Notes: generated by a model not told the origin, from the sequence alone. A DNA stretch of 64,000 bases from Mesotaenium endlicherianum (GCA_009602735.1 WELA01007202.1:472522-536521), one strand, 5' to 3'; shown: positions 33,956 to 45,922, counted from the first letter of the stretch. Made by a program: numbers and translations.

Positions 33956-35950
33956 CTATCTTGCTTGTCTCCTGGAGAGATACGGCTGCGTCTGGAGGTG
34001 CTTTAACGCCTCGTGGTCCGTGGTGACCAGTACTTTGCGTCCTTCAACGTAGCAGCGCCAAACCTTCAAGGCATGTACAATCGCCAATGCCTCTCGCTCC
34101 GTGGTTGTATAATTTTGCTCGGCTGGATTTAGCTTCCTTGACTCGTAGGCGATGGGCTGCAGTCCCTTGCCTTGGTCTTGAAGCAGGATTGCTCCTATTG
34201 CATAGGAAGATGCATCGGTGATGACGTGGAAGGGCCAATCTGGGTTTGGACTTGGGAGTGTGAGCACCGGGGATGTGGTCAATCTTCGCTTTAACTCTTG
34301 AAATGCCTCTTCCTCTTTCTCGGTCCATGTATATAGCCTGTCCTTCTTGAGTAGATCTGTCAGGGGGGCTGCTATGTGCGAGAAGCCTTGGATGAATTTT
34401 CTGTACCAATTGGCAAATCCCAAGAATGACTGGAGTTCTTTCTTGGTCGTGGGGGTTGGCCATTCCTCCACCACCGTGGTCTTCTTGGGGTCTATCTTGA
34501 TGCCATCAGCAGTCACGTGGAGACCTAGGAACTCCACTTCTTGTTTGGCAAACTCGCATTTTGACTCCTTCGCAAACAGCTTGTTTTGCTTCAATACTTC
34601 AAGGACTTCTTTCAAGTGTCTCGCATGCTCTTCAAGGGTCTTGCTGTAGATAAGGATGTCATCGATGAATACCACCACAAATCTGTCCAACATGGGCTGA
34701 AATATGGTGTTCATCATAGTCATGAAAGTTGCTGGCGCGTTGGTGAGTCCAAATGGCAGGACCATGAACTCAAAATGTCCATATCTTGTCCTGAATGCCG
34801 TCTTCTCTATGTCCGGTTCTGCGATGCGAATCTGGTGGTAGCCGCTCCGTAAGTCAATCTTCGTGAAGTACTTGGCTCCAACCAGCCGGTCCATGAGCTC
34901 ATCCATGCGCGGCAGCGGGTATCGATTCTTGATGGTGATCTTGTTGAGGGCGCGATAGTCCACACACATCCTCAAGGTACCATCTTTCTTCTTGACAAAT
35001 AGCACCGGGGCTCCAAATGGCGACTTGCTAGGTCGAATGAAGCCATGCTCCAGTAGCTCCTTGATTTGCTTCTTGACTTCGTCTAGCTCCGTGTATGACA
35101 TTTTGAACGTAGGCCGAGAGATGGGCTTGCTTCCGGGCTCCAACTCTATCTTGTGGTCTACGAATCTTTTGGGGGGTAGGCCCTTGGGCAATTCCGGGGA
35201 GAACACTTCTTTGTAGTCCTCTAAGACTTCTTGTATCTCCTTGGGAACGGGGCTGCCTTCTTGACTCTCGATGTCTTTCTTGATGTCTTTTGGCGTGATC
35301 AAGGCCAAAAGAAGCTCGTGTCCCTTCCTCACAAGTCTCTTGAGTTGGAGGGCGGACAATAGTATCTCGTGTGCCGGCTTCTGGATGTCTTGGGTCTGGA
35401 TATTCTGGATTGCGCGCAAAATACAGATTCTTGAAGTGATGTCATTCTTGATCTTGATAGTACCGGTCCTCCAATCAACTTGGGGGTTGTGCTTGGTCAA
35501 CCAAGGCGTCCCTAGGATGACGTCGTACTTGCCCAATTGCATGGGGGAGAACACTACTCTATCCTTGAAGGACTTGATAGAGAGTGCCAAGGGGTACGTC
35601 TTCTTGGAAGGGGTAGTATAGGAGAATCCATCGGGCATCATAATCTCCTCGTCGTGGTCAAGAGTTCGCATAGTAATACCGTGCTTGGTGGCAAAATCTG
35701 CAGCAATGAAGTTGCCTTGAGCTCCGCTATCCACCAAGATGTGGACCTTCTCTCCTCCAAGGTAACCTCTCAAACTCATTGGGGCTGGAACGTCGTCTTC
35801 AACGGGGGTCTCCACCTCACTTGGCGTGTTGCCTTCTCGTGAAGTGGGTCTTGGGGTGGTAGGCTCCTGGCCTACCGGCGCTGTCCGTTTTTTGACAACT
35901 TTTTGGGGCATGAAAGTGCACGATGGCCCTTTTCCTTGCAATAAAAGCAT
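33956..35950 (-). CDS. pol: C pol, protease to RNase H (right of gap)
   Basis: In the -1 frame relative to gag. Protease [12 protein letters not shown] has its catalytic Asp near residue 74 of this frame. RT has [43 protein letters not shown] and the active site FIDD. RNase [12 protein letters not shown] follows. The frame ends at a TAG where the duplicated left copy has TGG, so the stop is in the repeat beside the gap. Confidence 0.88.
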   Translation of the reverse strand: MLLLQGKGPSCTFMPQKVVKKRTAPVGQEPTTPRPTSREGNTPSEVETPVEDDVPAPMSLRGYLGGEKVHILVDSGAQGNFIAADFATKHGITMRTLDHDEEIMMPDGFSYTTPSKKTYPLALSIKSFKDRVVFSPMQLGKYDVILGTPWLTKHNPQVDWRTGTIKIKNDITSRICILRAIQNIQTQDIQKPAHEILLSALQLKRLVRKGHELLLALITPKDIKKDIESQEGSPVPKEIQEVLEDYKEVFSPELPKGLPPKRFVDHKIELEPGSKPISRPTFKMSYTELDEVKKQIKELLEHGFIRPSKSPFGAPVLFVKKKDGTLRMCVDYRALNKITIKNRYPLPRMDELMDRLVGAKYFTKIDLRSGYHQIRIAEPDIEKTAFRTRYGHFEFMVLPFGLTNAPATFMTMMNTIFQPMLDRFVVVFIDDILIYSKTLEEHARHLKEVLEVLKQNKLFAKESKCEFAKQEVEFLGLHVTADGIKIDPKKTTVVEEWPTPTTKKELQSFLGFANWYRKFIQGFSHIAAPLTDLLKKDRLYTWTEKEEEAFQELKRRLTTSPVLTLPSPNPDWPFHVITDASSYAIGAILLQDQGKGLQPIAYESRKLNPAEQNYTTTEREALAIVHALKVWRCYVEGRKVLVTTDHEALKHLQTQPYLSRRQAR

Positions 35951-37152
35951 AGTCCAGCCGTCATGAGAGCTTCTTTTTCAGCCGGGGAGAGTCTTGCTTT
36001 CACTCCTTGCTGGTTTCTTGCATCATAAGTGTCATTGGAGGGTCTTCCACTCTTCCGGGCAGCCGCGGGGTCCCTTTTAATAACTCCGATTTCCATGGGT
36101 GTGGGTCCAGATTCGGATGTGGAAGGGGCTGCGTACACCCGCGTCGTCGGTACCCGTGAAGATGAAGGCACGGAGTGCTTGAAATCCAAGGTATCCACCT
36201 TTTGGGCCACTTCAATGATCTTTGAGAAGTCCGTCAAGTCGCGTAACTCCACTTCCTTTGCCACCTTGGGTTTGAGGCCAAAGATGTAGCGGTCAATCTT
36301 CTCCTCGAGAGACATGTTGGGGATCTCAAGAGTGAGGGCGTGAAATCTGGATGTATACTCTTGAACGGACGTCGTTTGCTTGAGATGGTGGAGCTTTCCT
36401 CGGGCAATCTTCTCCGCATTGATGGGCATGAATTGCTTCTTGAGGGCCTCACGAAAATCTGCCCATCTTGCATATGATGGTGGGGGCTCTTGGCCGAGCA
36501 TGGGGTGCGCCATAGCTTGATATATAGCCGCTTGATAGTTACGCCACCATGATGTTGCTGCTCCTCTAAGTAAGGTAACGGCAAAGGGAACGTAGTCCTC
36601 CTCGGGTACTTCAAGGAATGCGAGGTACGTCTCCACTTGGTAGAGCCATAAATTCAGGTTGGCACCTTTCCCGGGGTTGAAAGTGTCGGGTTTGCCGGGC
36701 TTGATGAGTTTCCTTGCTCTCGTTGGCTCTTGTGGAGGCGCTTGAGCCGGGGCTGGATTTTGAGCATTGCTCGCAATAGGGGCAACCATGGCAGCCATAG
36801 CTTCTCTTGACGCTTGCACGGTTGCTTCATAGGTGGCCAAGCCCACTTGGTTGTGGACGGTCATTAGGAAGGCTGCCCACTCATTTGCGGGAACTCCTTG
36901 TGGTGGGGTCAACTTTGCTATAGCGGCTGCCACGGGATTTGACGGTGCTCCTCCTTGTGGTGCTTCTTGTTGTTGGAGATTTCCTTGAGTAGGCTCTCCC
37001 ATCGACGCTGGAGGAGGGTGTGCTCCTCCTTGTGGTGCTTCTTGTTGTTGCAGATTTTCTTGAGTGGGCTCTCCCATCGGCGCTGGAGGAGGGTGTCTTG
37101 GAGAGGAAGGGCTTCCTTCGAAAGCTTGCTGTTGGTCTTGAGGATCGGCCAT
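35872..37152 (-). CDS. gag: C Gag
   Basis: A 426-aa structural protein. The N-terminal third holds two near-perfect Pro/Gln/Ala-rich tandem units ([19 protein letters not shown] type). The capsid region has [20 protein letters not shown] and [10 protein letters not shown] single CCHC zinc knuckle [14 protein letters not shown] lies near the C-terminus. The ATG is about 25 bp from the PBS. Intact. Confidence 0.92.
   Translation of the reverse strand: MADPQDQQQAFEGSPSSPRHPPPAPMGEPTQENLQQQEAPQGGAHPPPASMGEPTQGNLQQQEAPQGGAPSNPVAAAIAKLTPPQGVPANEWAAFLMTVHNQVGLATYEATVQASREAMAAMVAPIASNAQNPAPAQAPPQEPTRARKLIKPGKPDTFNPGKGANLNLWLYQVETYLAFLEVPEEDYVPFAVTLLRGAATSWWRNYQAAIYQAMAHPMLGQEPPPSYARWADFREALKKQFMPINAEKIARGKLHHLKQTTSVQEYTSRFHALTLEIPNMSLEEKIDRYIFGLKPKVAKEVELRDLTDFSKIIEVAQKVDTLDFKHSVPSSSRVPTTRVYAAPSTSESGPTPMEIGVIKRDPAAARKSGRPSNDTYDARNQQGVKARLSPAEKEALMTAGLCFYCKEKGHRALSCPKKLSKNGQRR
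35887..35893 (-). promoter_or_regulatory. -1 frameshift slippery site, A AAA AAC
   Basis: In gag frame the minus strand reads tcA AAA AAC, an exact slippery heptamer 12 nt upstream of the gag stop, where pol is open in the -1 frame. Confidence 0.75.
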
Positions 37153-37189
37153 CTTCTTGTGCTACCAAAGTGCCTAGCTCCGATACCAC

Positions 37190-37692
37190 TGTAGTGAAAC
37201 AGATAGATAAAGTACTTAGTAAAACAGAATACTTTATCTATTCAAGACAAGGATCTTTGAACACAAGTGGTAGCTTCTTGAAAGAGAGATGGCTTCTTGA
37301 AAGTTAATATATTTCTGGATTTTGGCAAGTACAAGAGTGATTCTGGAATGTCTTTCTATGTTCTAGCTCTTGTTTATATACTTGCTACATAAGTAATTTC
37401 TAGGAAGGTGTATGTTGATGTGTTGGCACCCAACACATCCCAAAACTTGCCACCTCTTTCTAGAATAATGTACACATGTCCTTTTGACCTAAGAATGGCA
37501 CATCTGACTTTTGCCACATGGAGTTCTTCTAAGTCTTTCCTCTAACTTCGAAAATGCCTTGGAAGGTTCAAAGGACATGAACTAAGTTACTAGAGTACCT
37601 ATTCACAGTTGACTCCACACAATACTACTCCAAATATATTTGAAAACATTAATATATATGCATACTAATATATAATAACTCAAATCACTACA
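37190..37692 (-). repeat. C 5' LTR (503 bp)
   Basis: TGTAGTG...CACTACA. The PBS (reverse complement of CTCCGATACCA, 37178-37189) directly adjoins on the gag side. Confidence 0.92.
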
Positions 37693-38461
37693 GACGTCCC
37701 CGATGCATTATGCATATAACGCCTCAACTTACTCTTACAATTAGTCAAGTTGGCCTCCGGCTCCCAAGTGTTGTCGTCCGCATGGTAGCCTTTCCACTTG
37801 ACCAGATACTCTTGAACAAGTCGTTGACCGTGCTTGACTCGTCATTTGCCGACAATCGCCTCCACTTCATATTCCAATACATCATCAATCTCGACGGGTG
37901 GTGGCGGTGTAGGTAGTCGTCGTGGATGTCCTTCGTTTGGGTCAACGTATGGCCGCAGACAACCGGCATGGAACACATCATGGATGCGCCAGCCTGAAGG
38001 AAGTTCCAACTTGTAGGTCACTCGATTAACCTGCTTGAGCACCACAAAGGGACCTGTAAATCGTGCCCGTAGTTTCCTCTTGCCAGTGAAAGGTAGGTTC
38101 TCTTTAGACAACAGTACTTTGTCACCCACATGGAATGTCACTTCCCTCCTGTGCTGGTTAGCATGCTTGACCTGCTCTTCTTGTGCCTTCCGAATACAAG
38201 TCTTTTCCTTGTCCCAAGTCTTTGCCATCTGCTCCATAAACGCTTGTGTAGTAGGAGTTTGAGTCTCCTTGGCCTTCTCCAACAAGATGTTCCGTGGATG
38301 ATATACTTCTCTCCCATAAACCATGGTGAATGGTGACTGCTTGGTCGATCGTTACATGCTGTTGTTGTAGGCAAACTCCAATCCTGGCAGTTTCTTGTGC
38401 CACTCTGAAGGGTCCTCTATAGTGAATCTCCTGAGCACCTCTTGCAGAGTTTTGTTGAGCC
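37693..38461 (-). pseudogene. pol: B2 pol, integrase C-terminus and chromodomain
   Basis: Matches the B1 pol 3' end on the opposite strand (VYGREVYHP, RKLRARFTGPFVVLKQVN, and a chromodomain in other frames). A stop and frameshifts are present. Bounded by the C insertion on the left and the solo LTR on the right. Confidence 0.85.
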
Positions 38462-39164
38462 TGTAAGGTTATGAAAGTGTAGTTTGTATTTTTGTAGCAT
38501 TTGATATGCATACAGTGTGAATTTAGAAGAACTTTGGCCTTTATTTCAAGTCATTTGGACAAGTATTGACAAAGTTATGAGTTTTGGGAGTTTTAAGTGA
38601 GTTTTTAATGTTACAGATTCAAGTCAGTGACAAAAATTTAGGTTGGAGTCCAGAAAGTAGGACATTGAAACATGAGGGTTCCAGAAACTACGTACAATTA
38701 CGTAGAGTGCCAAAGTGATCGTGGAATTTCTAGAAACTTCGTGAGGAGTTAGTGGATTGTGTAGTAGAATATTTTACAGTGTGGTTGCGTGCGTGTGAAT
38801 GTGCTAGCTTGTCCAACTAGGCAAGGTCACCTACATGGAAGGAGCCATAGAAGAAGGTTTTGGAGGTACTTTGCTAGAGAGGACACTTAGAGTTAAAGCA
38901 TAAATGGGAAGCACAAAGAAGTTGAGGGAGTCTAGTCTAGGTAGTCTAGTCTAACCTTCTTATCTTGTTTACGACTTTTCTTAATAAAGAGAGCTCTTTT
39001 CTACTCCTCTCTCATGTAGCTTTCTAACTCTTGCAAGGGTGGCATACCACCAGGCCACTCCACCTTGTGTATGCAACTAGAAAAGGTCCTCGTGCACGCT
39101 TCCACTCGCGGGTGAGGGTGCATGAGTGTGTATGGGCACACTCCCCGCACCCTTCCCCCTTTCA
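38462..39164 (+). mobile_element. solo LTR of a B-like family (703 bp)
   Basis: Begins TGTAAGGTTATG and ends CCCCCTTTCA, like family-B LTR ends but with a different body. The perfect 5-bp target duplication GAGCC flanks it (38457-38461, 39165-39169). It contains AATAAA at about 38990, a possible poly(A) signal. Confidence 0.9.
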
Positions 39165-40410
39165 GAGCCTCTCACTCTGCCCGTCTGTCTGAGGATGATA
39201 GGAAGTGCTCATACTCAGCTTGGTCCTCATCAAAGTAAACAATGATCGCCAAAAGTTGCTAGTGAACTGTGGACCCTGATCTGAAACAATTACCTTCGGC
39301 AACCCTGTAGCCTGAAAATGTGATCAAAAATAGCCGTGCCAGATCTGCTGCCGTACAAGTCTCCTTTATGGGAATGAAGTGTGCCATCTTGCTGAGTCTA
39401 TCAGACACAACCCATATTGCATCGTGCCCTTGGCCACTAACTGGTAGCGATGTGACAAAGTTCATAGCAATCTGCTCCCAAGGTTACTCTAGAATAGGCA
39501 GGGGTTGCAAGGTACCTTTGATTTGGTGTCTTGTTATGCTGGCACGCATCGCAAGTCCTGATCCACTCCTCCATGTCCTTATCCATATTTCTCCTATAGG
39601 ACTTCCGCTTCAGCACGCTTGCCGTCTTCTCGCTTCCTAAGTGTCCAGCATATAAGCAATCATGATGCTCCGCAAGTAGTAGGTCGCGTAGCTGCTTCGT
39701 GTCAGGTACCACCACTCTCTTGGAATCACCATAGTACCATATGCCGTCCTTCTTTTGCATACTCGAATTGGACTCAGCTGCTCCACCATCAGCAAACTCT
39801 GGGACCTCCTCACAACCTCTCTGAAGCTTCTCCTTGAAGTCCATACTCTCCTTCATGACTGAGACAGCTGCAAGGTCACACCTCTTTAATAAAGCGTCTG
39901 CAGGGTTGATCTTTGCAATTAACTACTCAATCTTGTGGTCGAACTGTTGCAGAAACTCCATCCACCTCGCCTGTCTTAGATTCAATGTTGGTTGCGTCAT
40001 AAACTTCTCTAAGCTCTTGTGGTCGGTCTTGATGAACACCCTCTGACCAGCCACATAACATCGCCAAATCCTCAAAGCCTGGATAACAGCTAACATCTCC
40101 CGCTCGTGTGCTGCATTATTCTGCTCAGCGGGACTCAACAACCTGCTCTCACATGCCACAGGTTGCAATCCCTTGCCCTGTTCCTGGAGAAGAATGGCTC
40201 CCATTGCGAAGTTTGATGCGTCCGTGATGATGTTGAAAGGAAGTTCTGCACTTGCGATTGCCAACACAGGTGCCTGTGTCAACAGCTCCTTAATCTTCTC
40301 AAATGCTTGCTGCTCCTTGTCACCCCATAGCCACTTCTCCTGCTTCTTCAACATGTCCGTGAGCGGTGCACACACCTTGGCAAATCCTTTAATGAAACGT
40401 CGGTAATAAT
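39165..40410 (-). pseudogene. pol: B2 pol, RNase H and integrase N-terminal half
   Basis: Reverse-strand pieces match B1: [16 protein letters not shown] (RNase H), CDACQHNKTPNQ (HHCC finger) and a broken catalytic core. Several frameshifts and stops. Confidence 0.85.
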
Positions 40411-40424
40411 CTTCTCAAAAGCTT

Positions 40425-41365
40425 TGTGACGTTTCTGCTTTTCGAGAGGATCTTTCCTCGGTATTCAAGGAATATTTAATTCAAGTGGAAGGAAAATCTG
40501 TATACTTGTGGAAATTGACGAATACTCGAAAGAGCAAAAGTGAAAACTAACGTAGAATGTGAGCTTGAGAGAGTTGCACTCACAATGACTCTACAGGTAT
40601 TTCTACCTGCACAACATGAGGCACTGGAGTGCTTCGAGTCACCACCTAGGGCATTGGTTCATGTTCAACAAAAACGGTCAAAGGGACGTGTCCCATTCGG
40701 CCGAATGCTCGAAACGCGCATTTGGCCGTTTGGAGACTTTTCGCAGTTTCCGAAAAACCGTTTCGCGCCAAACGGGCGTTTTCGCGTTCTCGCGACTTTC
40801 CGAAAAAGTCGCAATTGATCGCGGAGTCGCGTACACATGCTTTCGTCATGAACCGGTAGTTTTAAAAGCTACTTTGGCTAATCGGTTAGGAGTGAACGTT
40901 TCAAACGAAAGTCGCGGGTTCGAATCCGCTCCGATGCAAAGCGACTTTGCATATTTTGTTTCGTTTGATTTTACGACTGTTTGTTCGTATTAATGATACG
41001 ACAGTTTCTTCGTATTACGACTAGTCGTAATCCGAAATCTGTGATTGTCCATTATTCGTAATAATGACAATCAAAATAACTTAATCAAACAATGATTATT
41101 GAAAATATCATCTCATAATTATTCAAAGTAACTTTATGAATAATTATGTCGTACTTTTGCGAAGTAGTCGAATTACGTTACGACGCTTTTTGCAATAGTA
41201 TCTCGGTCGTTTTGCCAATCGACCGAGAATTAATCGGCACACGTGTGTGGCGAATAATTCAATGTGATGCAATCATTTATCAAATAACTTATGATAAATA
41301 GTATAACGTATTTTAGGTAATTGGGAAAACGTCCCAAATACGCCTAAAAAGCTCAAATCGTTACA
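40425..41365 (-). repeat. D 3' LTR (941 bp)
   Basis: Plus-strand ends TGTGACGTTTC and CGTTACA. Next to it, TCCTCCCCCCT is the reverse complement of the purine tract AGGGGGGAGGA. It contains a tRNA-like module (40868-40940) and a perfect 18-bp palindrome (41014-41031). Confidence 0.9.
40875..40927 (+). other. tRNA-like A-box/B-box module in the D LTR
   Basis: TGGCTAATCGG (40875-40885) fits the Pol III A-box TRGYNNANNNG, and GGTTCGAATCC (40917-40927) fits the B-box. The 31-nt spacing is that of a tRNA. The flanks do not form a proper acceptor stem, so this is a tRNA-derived relic, not a functional tRNA gene. The other LTR copy keeps both boxes (46575-46585, 46617-46627). Confidence 0.5.
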
Positions 41366-41505
41366 CTCCTCCCCCCTAAAAGAACTTAACGTCCTAGTTA
41401 AGCGCACGTCTTGTAAGTCGTAGATGTGTCGATACTAGCCTTGACTAGCGGAAACCACTGGTGAGCAATTGGACTATGCATCATCACAGTGACGGAAAAG
41501 AGCGA

Positions 41506-43110
41506 TTACTTGGCCGCGTCTCTTTTGCGTTTGTTCCATGGCTTATGAAGAGCGCTTGGTAGCACACTTGCCTCGGCGCAGAGCTTTTGAGCATCAGCCC
41601 ATCGTAACCAATATTGTTGGACCAGGTCCTTACAATTAAGTAGGATTTCGTCCTGAGGTTCGTACGAGTTCCAACTGGAATTGTAATCTAGCCACTTTAT
41701 CAAAAGCTCCACGCGTGGAGGTTTATGACGAGTGTAGCGGTGTCCTAAGACCTCCTCTACATCCCAGGCCTTATCATCATCGGCGAGTTCCAATTCCGGT
41801 GCTTGTGGCTGATAGCGGCCATCGGACCTAAACAGCTTCAGTAAACTGACATGGAACACAGGATGCGTTCGCCCCATGGATTTAGGCAAATCCAGTCGGT
41901 ATGCAACAGGTCCAACCTTTGCGATAACGATAAAAGGACCTACCCAGCGAGGCAGAAGCTTGCGCTTTCCTCGGTGCTTGAGTTGGAGGTTTTTAGTTTG
42001 CAAAAATACTTTATTGCCAACTTGAAAACTTAACTCAGTCCTGTGCGTGTCAGCAAACTTTTTCTGCCGATCTCGAGCAGCGGCTAAAGCCAGCTTCGCG
42101 TTTTTCTGCACCTCTTGAAGAGAATGGACAAATAAGCGTGCACTTGGTACTCTCATGGTTGACAGCCCCGCCTCAGCGTAAACGACGCGCGTGAGAGGAG
42201 TGTGCGGATGTCGCCCATAGTTAAGGAAAAATGGAGTTTCCTTAACACTTTCTTGATAAGCATTATTAACTGCGAACTCTGCGACTGAAAGGAGGGTATC
42301 CCAGTCGTCTTGGCGAGGATTCACATCATGCCTAAGGAACTGTTGCAGAACGCGGTTCATTCGTTTTGTCTGACCATCGGTCTGAGGATGGAAGCTAGTT
42401 GACATCTTAAGTTTCGTGCCGAAATGCGAACAAACTTCCTGCCAGAAGTGGCTCGTAAATCTACTGTCACGATCACTTCTGATTTCTTTCGGCATGCCAT
42501 GCAACTTGAACACGTGATCGACGAAGAGACGTGCGGTCTCAACGGCATCAAGTGCTGGGGTAGTGGCCACAAAGTGTACCATCTTAGTGAAACGATCCAC
42601 GATCGTTAGCACCCCATTGTGTCCTCGATCGGTGGTAGGCAATTCAACGACAAAGTCGAGGCTTATGCTTTCCCAAGGAGCACATGCAAGTTCCAATGGT
42701 TGCAACTTCCCAGCGGGCAACGTATTGCTTGGCTTATTCCTCTGACATGTTGCGCAGTTGATGATGTACTTGGCAACATCAACCTTAGGGGACGGCCAAA
42801 TGTACCCTCGGCGCAAAGAGTGTGTGGTTTTGGTAATTCCATGATGACCTGAGTAAGGAGAGTCATGCGCTTCTCGTAGTAGCACATGTCTTACTCGGCC
42901 TTCTGGGACAGCAATGCGCCCATTGTGCCACCAAAAACCGTCCACAAACAAATAGTTTGAGTGTTTTTTCCTTTTATCCATACTGTCCATCGTTACGGCT
43001 ACACCGGTCAAGCCAGCACCCTGGAGATCTAGGAAAAACGGATCTTTGAGATAGCCCTCGTGAAATAGTTGATGCAGGTCAAGTATATTCGAGTTATGCA
43101 TGCTATCCAA
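41506..43110 (-). CDS. pol: D integrase and chromodomain fragment
   Basis: A 534-aa open frame. HHCC zinc finger (AHDSPYSGHHG, CATCQRNK), catalytic core with LDFVVELP, RSDRDSRFTSHFW and [13 protein letters not shown] (the usual catalytic Glu of QTE is Lys here, which should abolish integration). C-terminal chromodomain-like WDVEEVLGHRYTR...LLIKWLDYNSSWNSYE. Separated from RT/RNase H by frameshifts. Confidence 0.85.
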   Translation of the reverse strand: MDSMHNSNILDLHQLFHEGYLKDPFFLDLQGAGLTGVAVTMDSMDKRKKHSNYLFVDGFWWHNGRIAVPEGRVRHVLLREAHDSPYSGHHGITKTTHSLRRGYIWPSPKVDVAKYIINCATCQRNKPSNTLPAGKLQPLELACAPWESISLDFVVELPTTDRGHNGVLTIVDRFTKMVHFVATTPALDAVETARLFVDHVFKLHGMPKEIRSDRDSRFTSHFWQEVCSHFGTKLKMSTSFHPQTDGQTKRMNRVLQQFLRHDVNPRQDDWDTLLSVAEFAVNNAYQESVKETPFFLNYGRHPHTPLTRVVYAEAGLSTMRVPSARLFVHSLQEVQKNAKLALAAARDRQKKFADTHRTELSFQVGNKVFLQTKNLQLKHRGKRKLLPRWVGPFIVIAKVGPVAYRLDLPKSMGRTHPVFHVSLLKLFRSDGRYQPQAPELELADDDKAWDVEEVLGHRYTRHKPPRVELLIKWLDYNSSWNSYEPQDEILLNCKDLVQQYWLRWADAQKLCAEASVLPSALHKPWNKRKRDAAK

Positions 43111-43312
43111 ATCGGGTGTGCCCGCGTCACCAGGCCGGATGCGGTCAGACGTCTGGGGGGTACAGCAGAATCAAGGGTGGCCGCCCTCGAAACCTGACCA
43201 TGTCGTTCTCGCAAGCTCGCAACAGTCCCCAACATCAAGTGGTGGTGGGAATTCGACTTAGAGGATCAGCAACATTGTTGCGGCCTGGGCGGTACTCCCA
43301 CTCAAAGTGGAA

Positions 43313-45110
43313 TCATTGCAAGAACTCAGACCATCTCGTCTGTCTCCTCGATAGCGTTGGCTGAATTTGAAAGAAAGTATTTGGGCAGTGGTCCGTAACC
43401 CCTGTCAAATCTTTGCAGCCTTCCAAATAACATCGCCAAATTTTCAAAGCGTATATGACTGCCCAGAGCTCCTGCTCTGTCGTTGAGTGATTTTGATCGG
43501 CAGGTGTCAGCTTTCGACTCTCAAAACTGATAGGCTGGCCTGCCTGCAGCAGTACAGCCCCTATTCCAACACCAGACGCATCGGCGACGACCTCGTAAGG
43601 TAAGTCGGGATCGGCTAATGAAAGAAGTGGCGCATTCGTGAGTGCATACTTAATGCGCTCAAACGCATGTTGCGTACTCTCATCCCAAATGAACGTCTTA
43701 TCTTTCCTTGTCAGAGCAGTGAGTGGCGCGGCCATCACTGAATAACCTTGCATAAACTTACGAAAGTAGTTAGCAAACCCGAGGAATGAACGTACAGTAT
43801 GTATATCGTTTGGGACAGGCCAGTCAGCGACACACGCTATCTTGGCTGGGTCAGGGCGCACCCCTTTCGATTCCACTATATATCCCAGGTACAACAGTTC
43901 ATCCTTTAGGAAGGATCATGTCTTGAGCTTAGCGTACAGCTGCTGCTCACGAAGGATTTGCAACACCAACTCGAGGTGCTTGTAATGCTCGTCCCTGTTC
44001 TTTGAGTAGACGAGGATATCGTTGAGGTAAACCTGGACAAATTTCCCCAAGTAAGGTCTAAACAAATCGTTCATGGTACTTTGGAATGTCACTGGTGCAT
44101 TGGTAAGTCCAAAACTTAGGACTTTGTATTGGAAATGCCCAATAGGCGTTCGGAACGCTGTTTTGGGGACATCCTCTGGTGTGATTCGAATCTGATGATA
44201 GCCTTGGGCTAAATCAAGCGAGGAGAACACGCATGCCCCCTGCAGCGAATCAAACAAATCATCAATGCGAGGCAACGAATAGCGGTTCTTGACCGTTATG
44301 CTATTCAGCGCACGATAATCAATGCACATTCTAAGCGTCCCATCTTTCTTTTGGACAAAGAGGATGGGGGCCCTGAATGGAGAAGTGCTCGGCTCAATCC
44401 AGCCTTTCTCCAGCAAGTCGCTAATTTAATATTTCATCTTGTTCATTTCCAACGGGCTTAGGCGATAAATCGGTCGCCAAGTCGGTTGAGAATCGGGAAC
44501 GAGAGGGATGGTATGTCCAATACCCCTATCAGGCGGAAGCCCGGCTGGTATTTCGGTTGGAAACACTGACTTATACTTTTGCAAAAGAGCAAAAGGGTCG
44601 GCTGTGAGTGTTTCTTCATGAGCAGTAATGTCCAACATCGGTTCTTGCATAAAGTGCGTAGTTGAAGTTGCTGGGGAATCGGGTCTCAGTAATCCAAAGA
44701 AAACAATTTGACCGTGCTTTGCCAAACGTCGCGCTTGCTTTATGGACAATAGAAGAGTCTTCGAAGGTCTTTCCAAGGCCATATTGGGCTTAAGGGACTG
44801 AAGAGAAATCTTCCTGGTCCCCTTGCGTACAATGCATGTCTTTTGGCTGAAGTCAAGCAATGCACTTGTTTGCGTAAGGCAATCACTATCCAAAACGGCG
44901 TCGATTCCATGCGGCAATTCAGTTACGTAGAATTGTACACGCCCATGGAAGGACTGCACGCTGAGCGGTAATTTAAGCATTCCAGTAAGCTAACGAGCCA
45001 TCGCCAAGGCAAAGAGTCTCGTCCTTGAGTATTGGAAACAACTTCATCCCTTGTGCAAAACGTGCACTAATGAAGCTTACTGACGCGCCTGAATCAATGA
45101 CTGTAAAGCA
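43313..45110 (-). pseudogene. pol: D pol, protease-RT-RNase H, degenerate
   Basis: Protease VIDSGASVSFIS lies at about 45090, followed by a frameshift near 44990 and the frame 44426-44980. RT (43916-44416) has [19 protein letters not shown], but its active site reads YLND instead of YLDD. RT thumb/RNase H (43313-43894) includes VVADASGVGIGAVLLQ. Stops separate the frames at about 44420 and 43905. Confidence 0.85.
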
Positions 45111-45152
45111 TGATTTACCTGAAACTTTTGTTTCAAATGTCATACTTAATAC

Positions 45153-45922
45153 TTAAAATGCTCCCAAAGAAGCATTATGCATCACCAGCAACGTCCTCGC
45201 CTTGAGAGGAATGTGGGAAATATGAAGGTCCTTAATCCCATTTTGCATTGCTGTCCTTGCGCGAAACCGAGTAATCGGGCCAAAGTACGCGCGAACATAC
45301 GTGAATGCAGCAATATATATTGGTGTAAGACACTTGTGCATTTTTCGTAAGCAAGATAAGTGTTCATAACACTTGGCAAGGTTAGGATCATGCGGCTGAA
45401 AGTGCAAGAACATGGTATCGTGGATGCACTTGAGTTCCAAGAACTCAGCAAAGCTCAACACTGGCATACAAATATATTCGTTTCGAAGTATATTTATATC
45501 GGGTGCCCAAGGATGATGGGCGGGATTGGCGTGTTGGCGTTGTCGCCTGCGGTCCCTAATGGGCCCGGCATCCCTTGGGCAGCCTGTAAAAAAGGACCAA
45601 TTGAAGGGTGAGTGTCCATGGCAGCAACAAAGCGAGTGACAAGGTCGGCCAACTCAGTATGAGTGGCTTCAGCGAGGTTAACACGATCTTCTGTACGACC
45701 AATGACGTCGGACAAAGTACTAAGTGCCATTGTCATGGTTTGACTGTCAGTCGTCAAGGCCGTGAAGCGTTGTAAAATGGTTTGCTGGAAAGTGCGCGGC
45801 GAGATTGGCTCGGCGGGCAATCCTCAAGCATCGCTGCTGGTGACGACAGGAGCGGGAAGAGCAGCTGCAGCGGCCGCAGCAGCAGCGGCAGCAGTCGCAG
45901 CGGCACCATTGTCGCCCTCCAT
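45153..45922 (-). pseudogene. gag: D gag, truncated
   Basis: Starts MEGDNGAAAT with an alanine run encoded by varied GCN codons. A TGA at 45824-45826 interrupts it, and a helical segment FQQTILQRFTALTTD follows. A later frame (45153-45467) resembles a capsid piece. No zinc knuckle is found, so the C-terminal half is deleted. Confidence 0.6.

Larger units (their letters stand above)
30194..37692 (-). mobile_element. element C: near-complete Ty3/gypsy chromovirus
   Basis: LTRs of 503 bp lie at both ends with TGTAGTG/CACTACA termini (left copy TATAGTG). It is inserted into B2 at GACGT; a 4-5 bp duplication is visible (GACG before 30194, GACGT from 37693). PBS, gag, slippery site, pol and PPT are present. 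Pol is disrupted only by an N gap flanked by an 800-bp repeat. The LTR pair shows about a dozen differences by eye, a moderately young insertion. Confidence 0.92.

Noticed and set aside
33956-34667. Two separate RT genes in element C
   Set aside because: The second copy is the direct repeat beside the N gap and most likely an assembly artefact.
40868-40940. A real tRNA gene in the D LTR
   Set aside because: A and B boxes are present, but acceptor and T stems do not pair; called a tRNA-derived module only.
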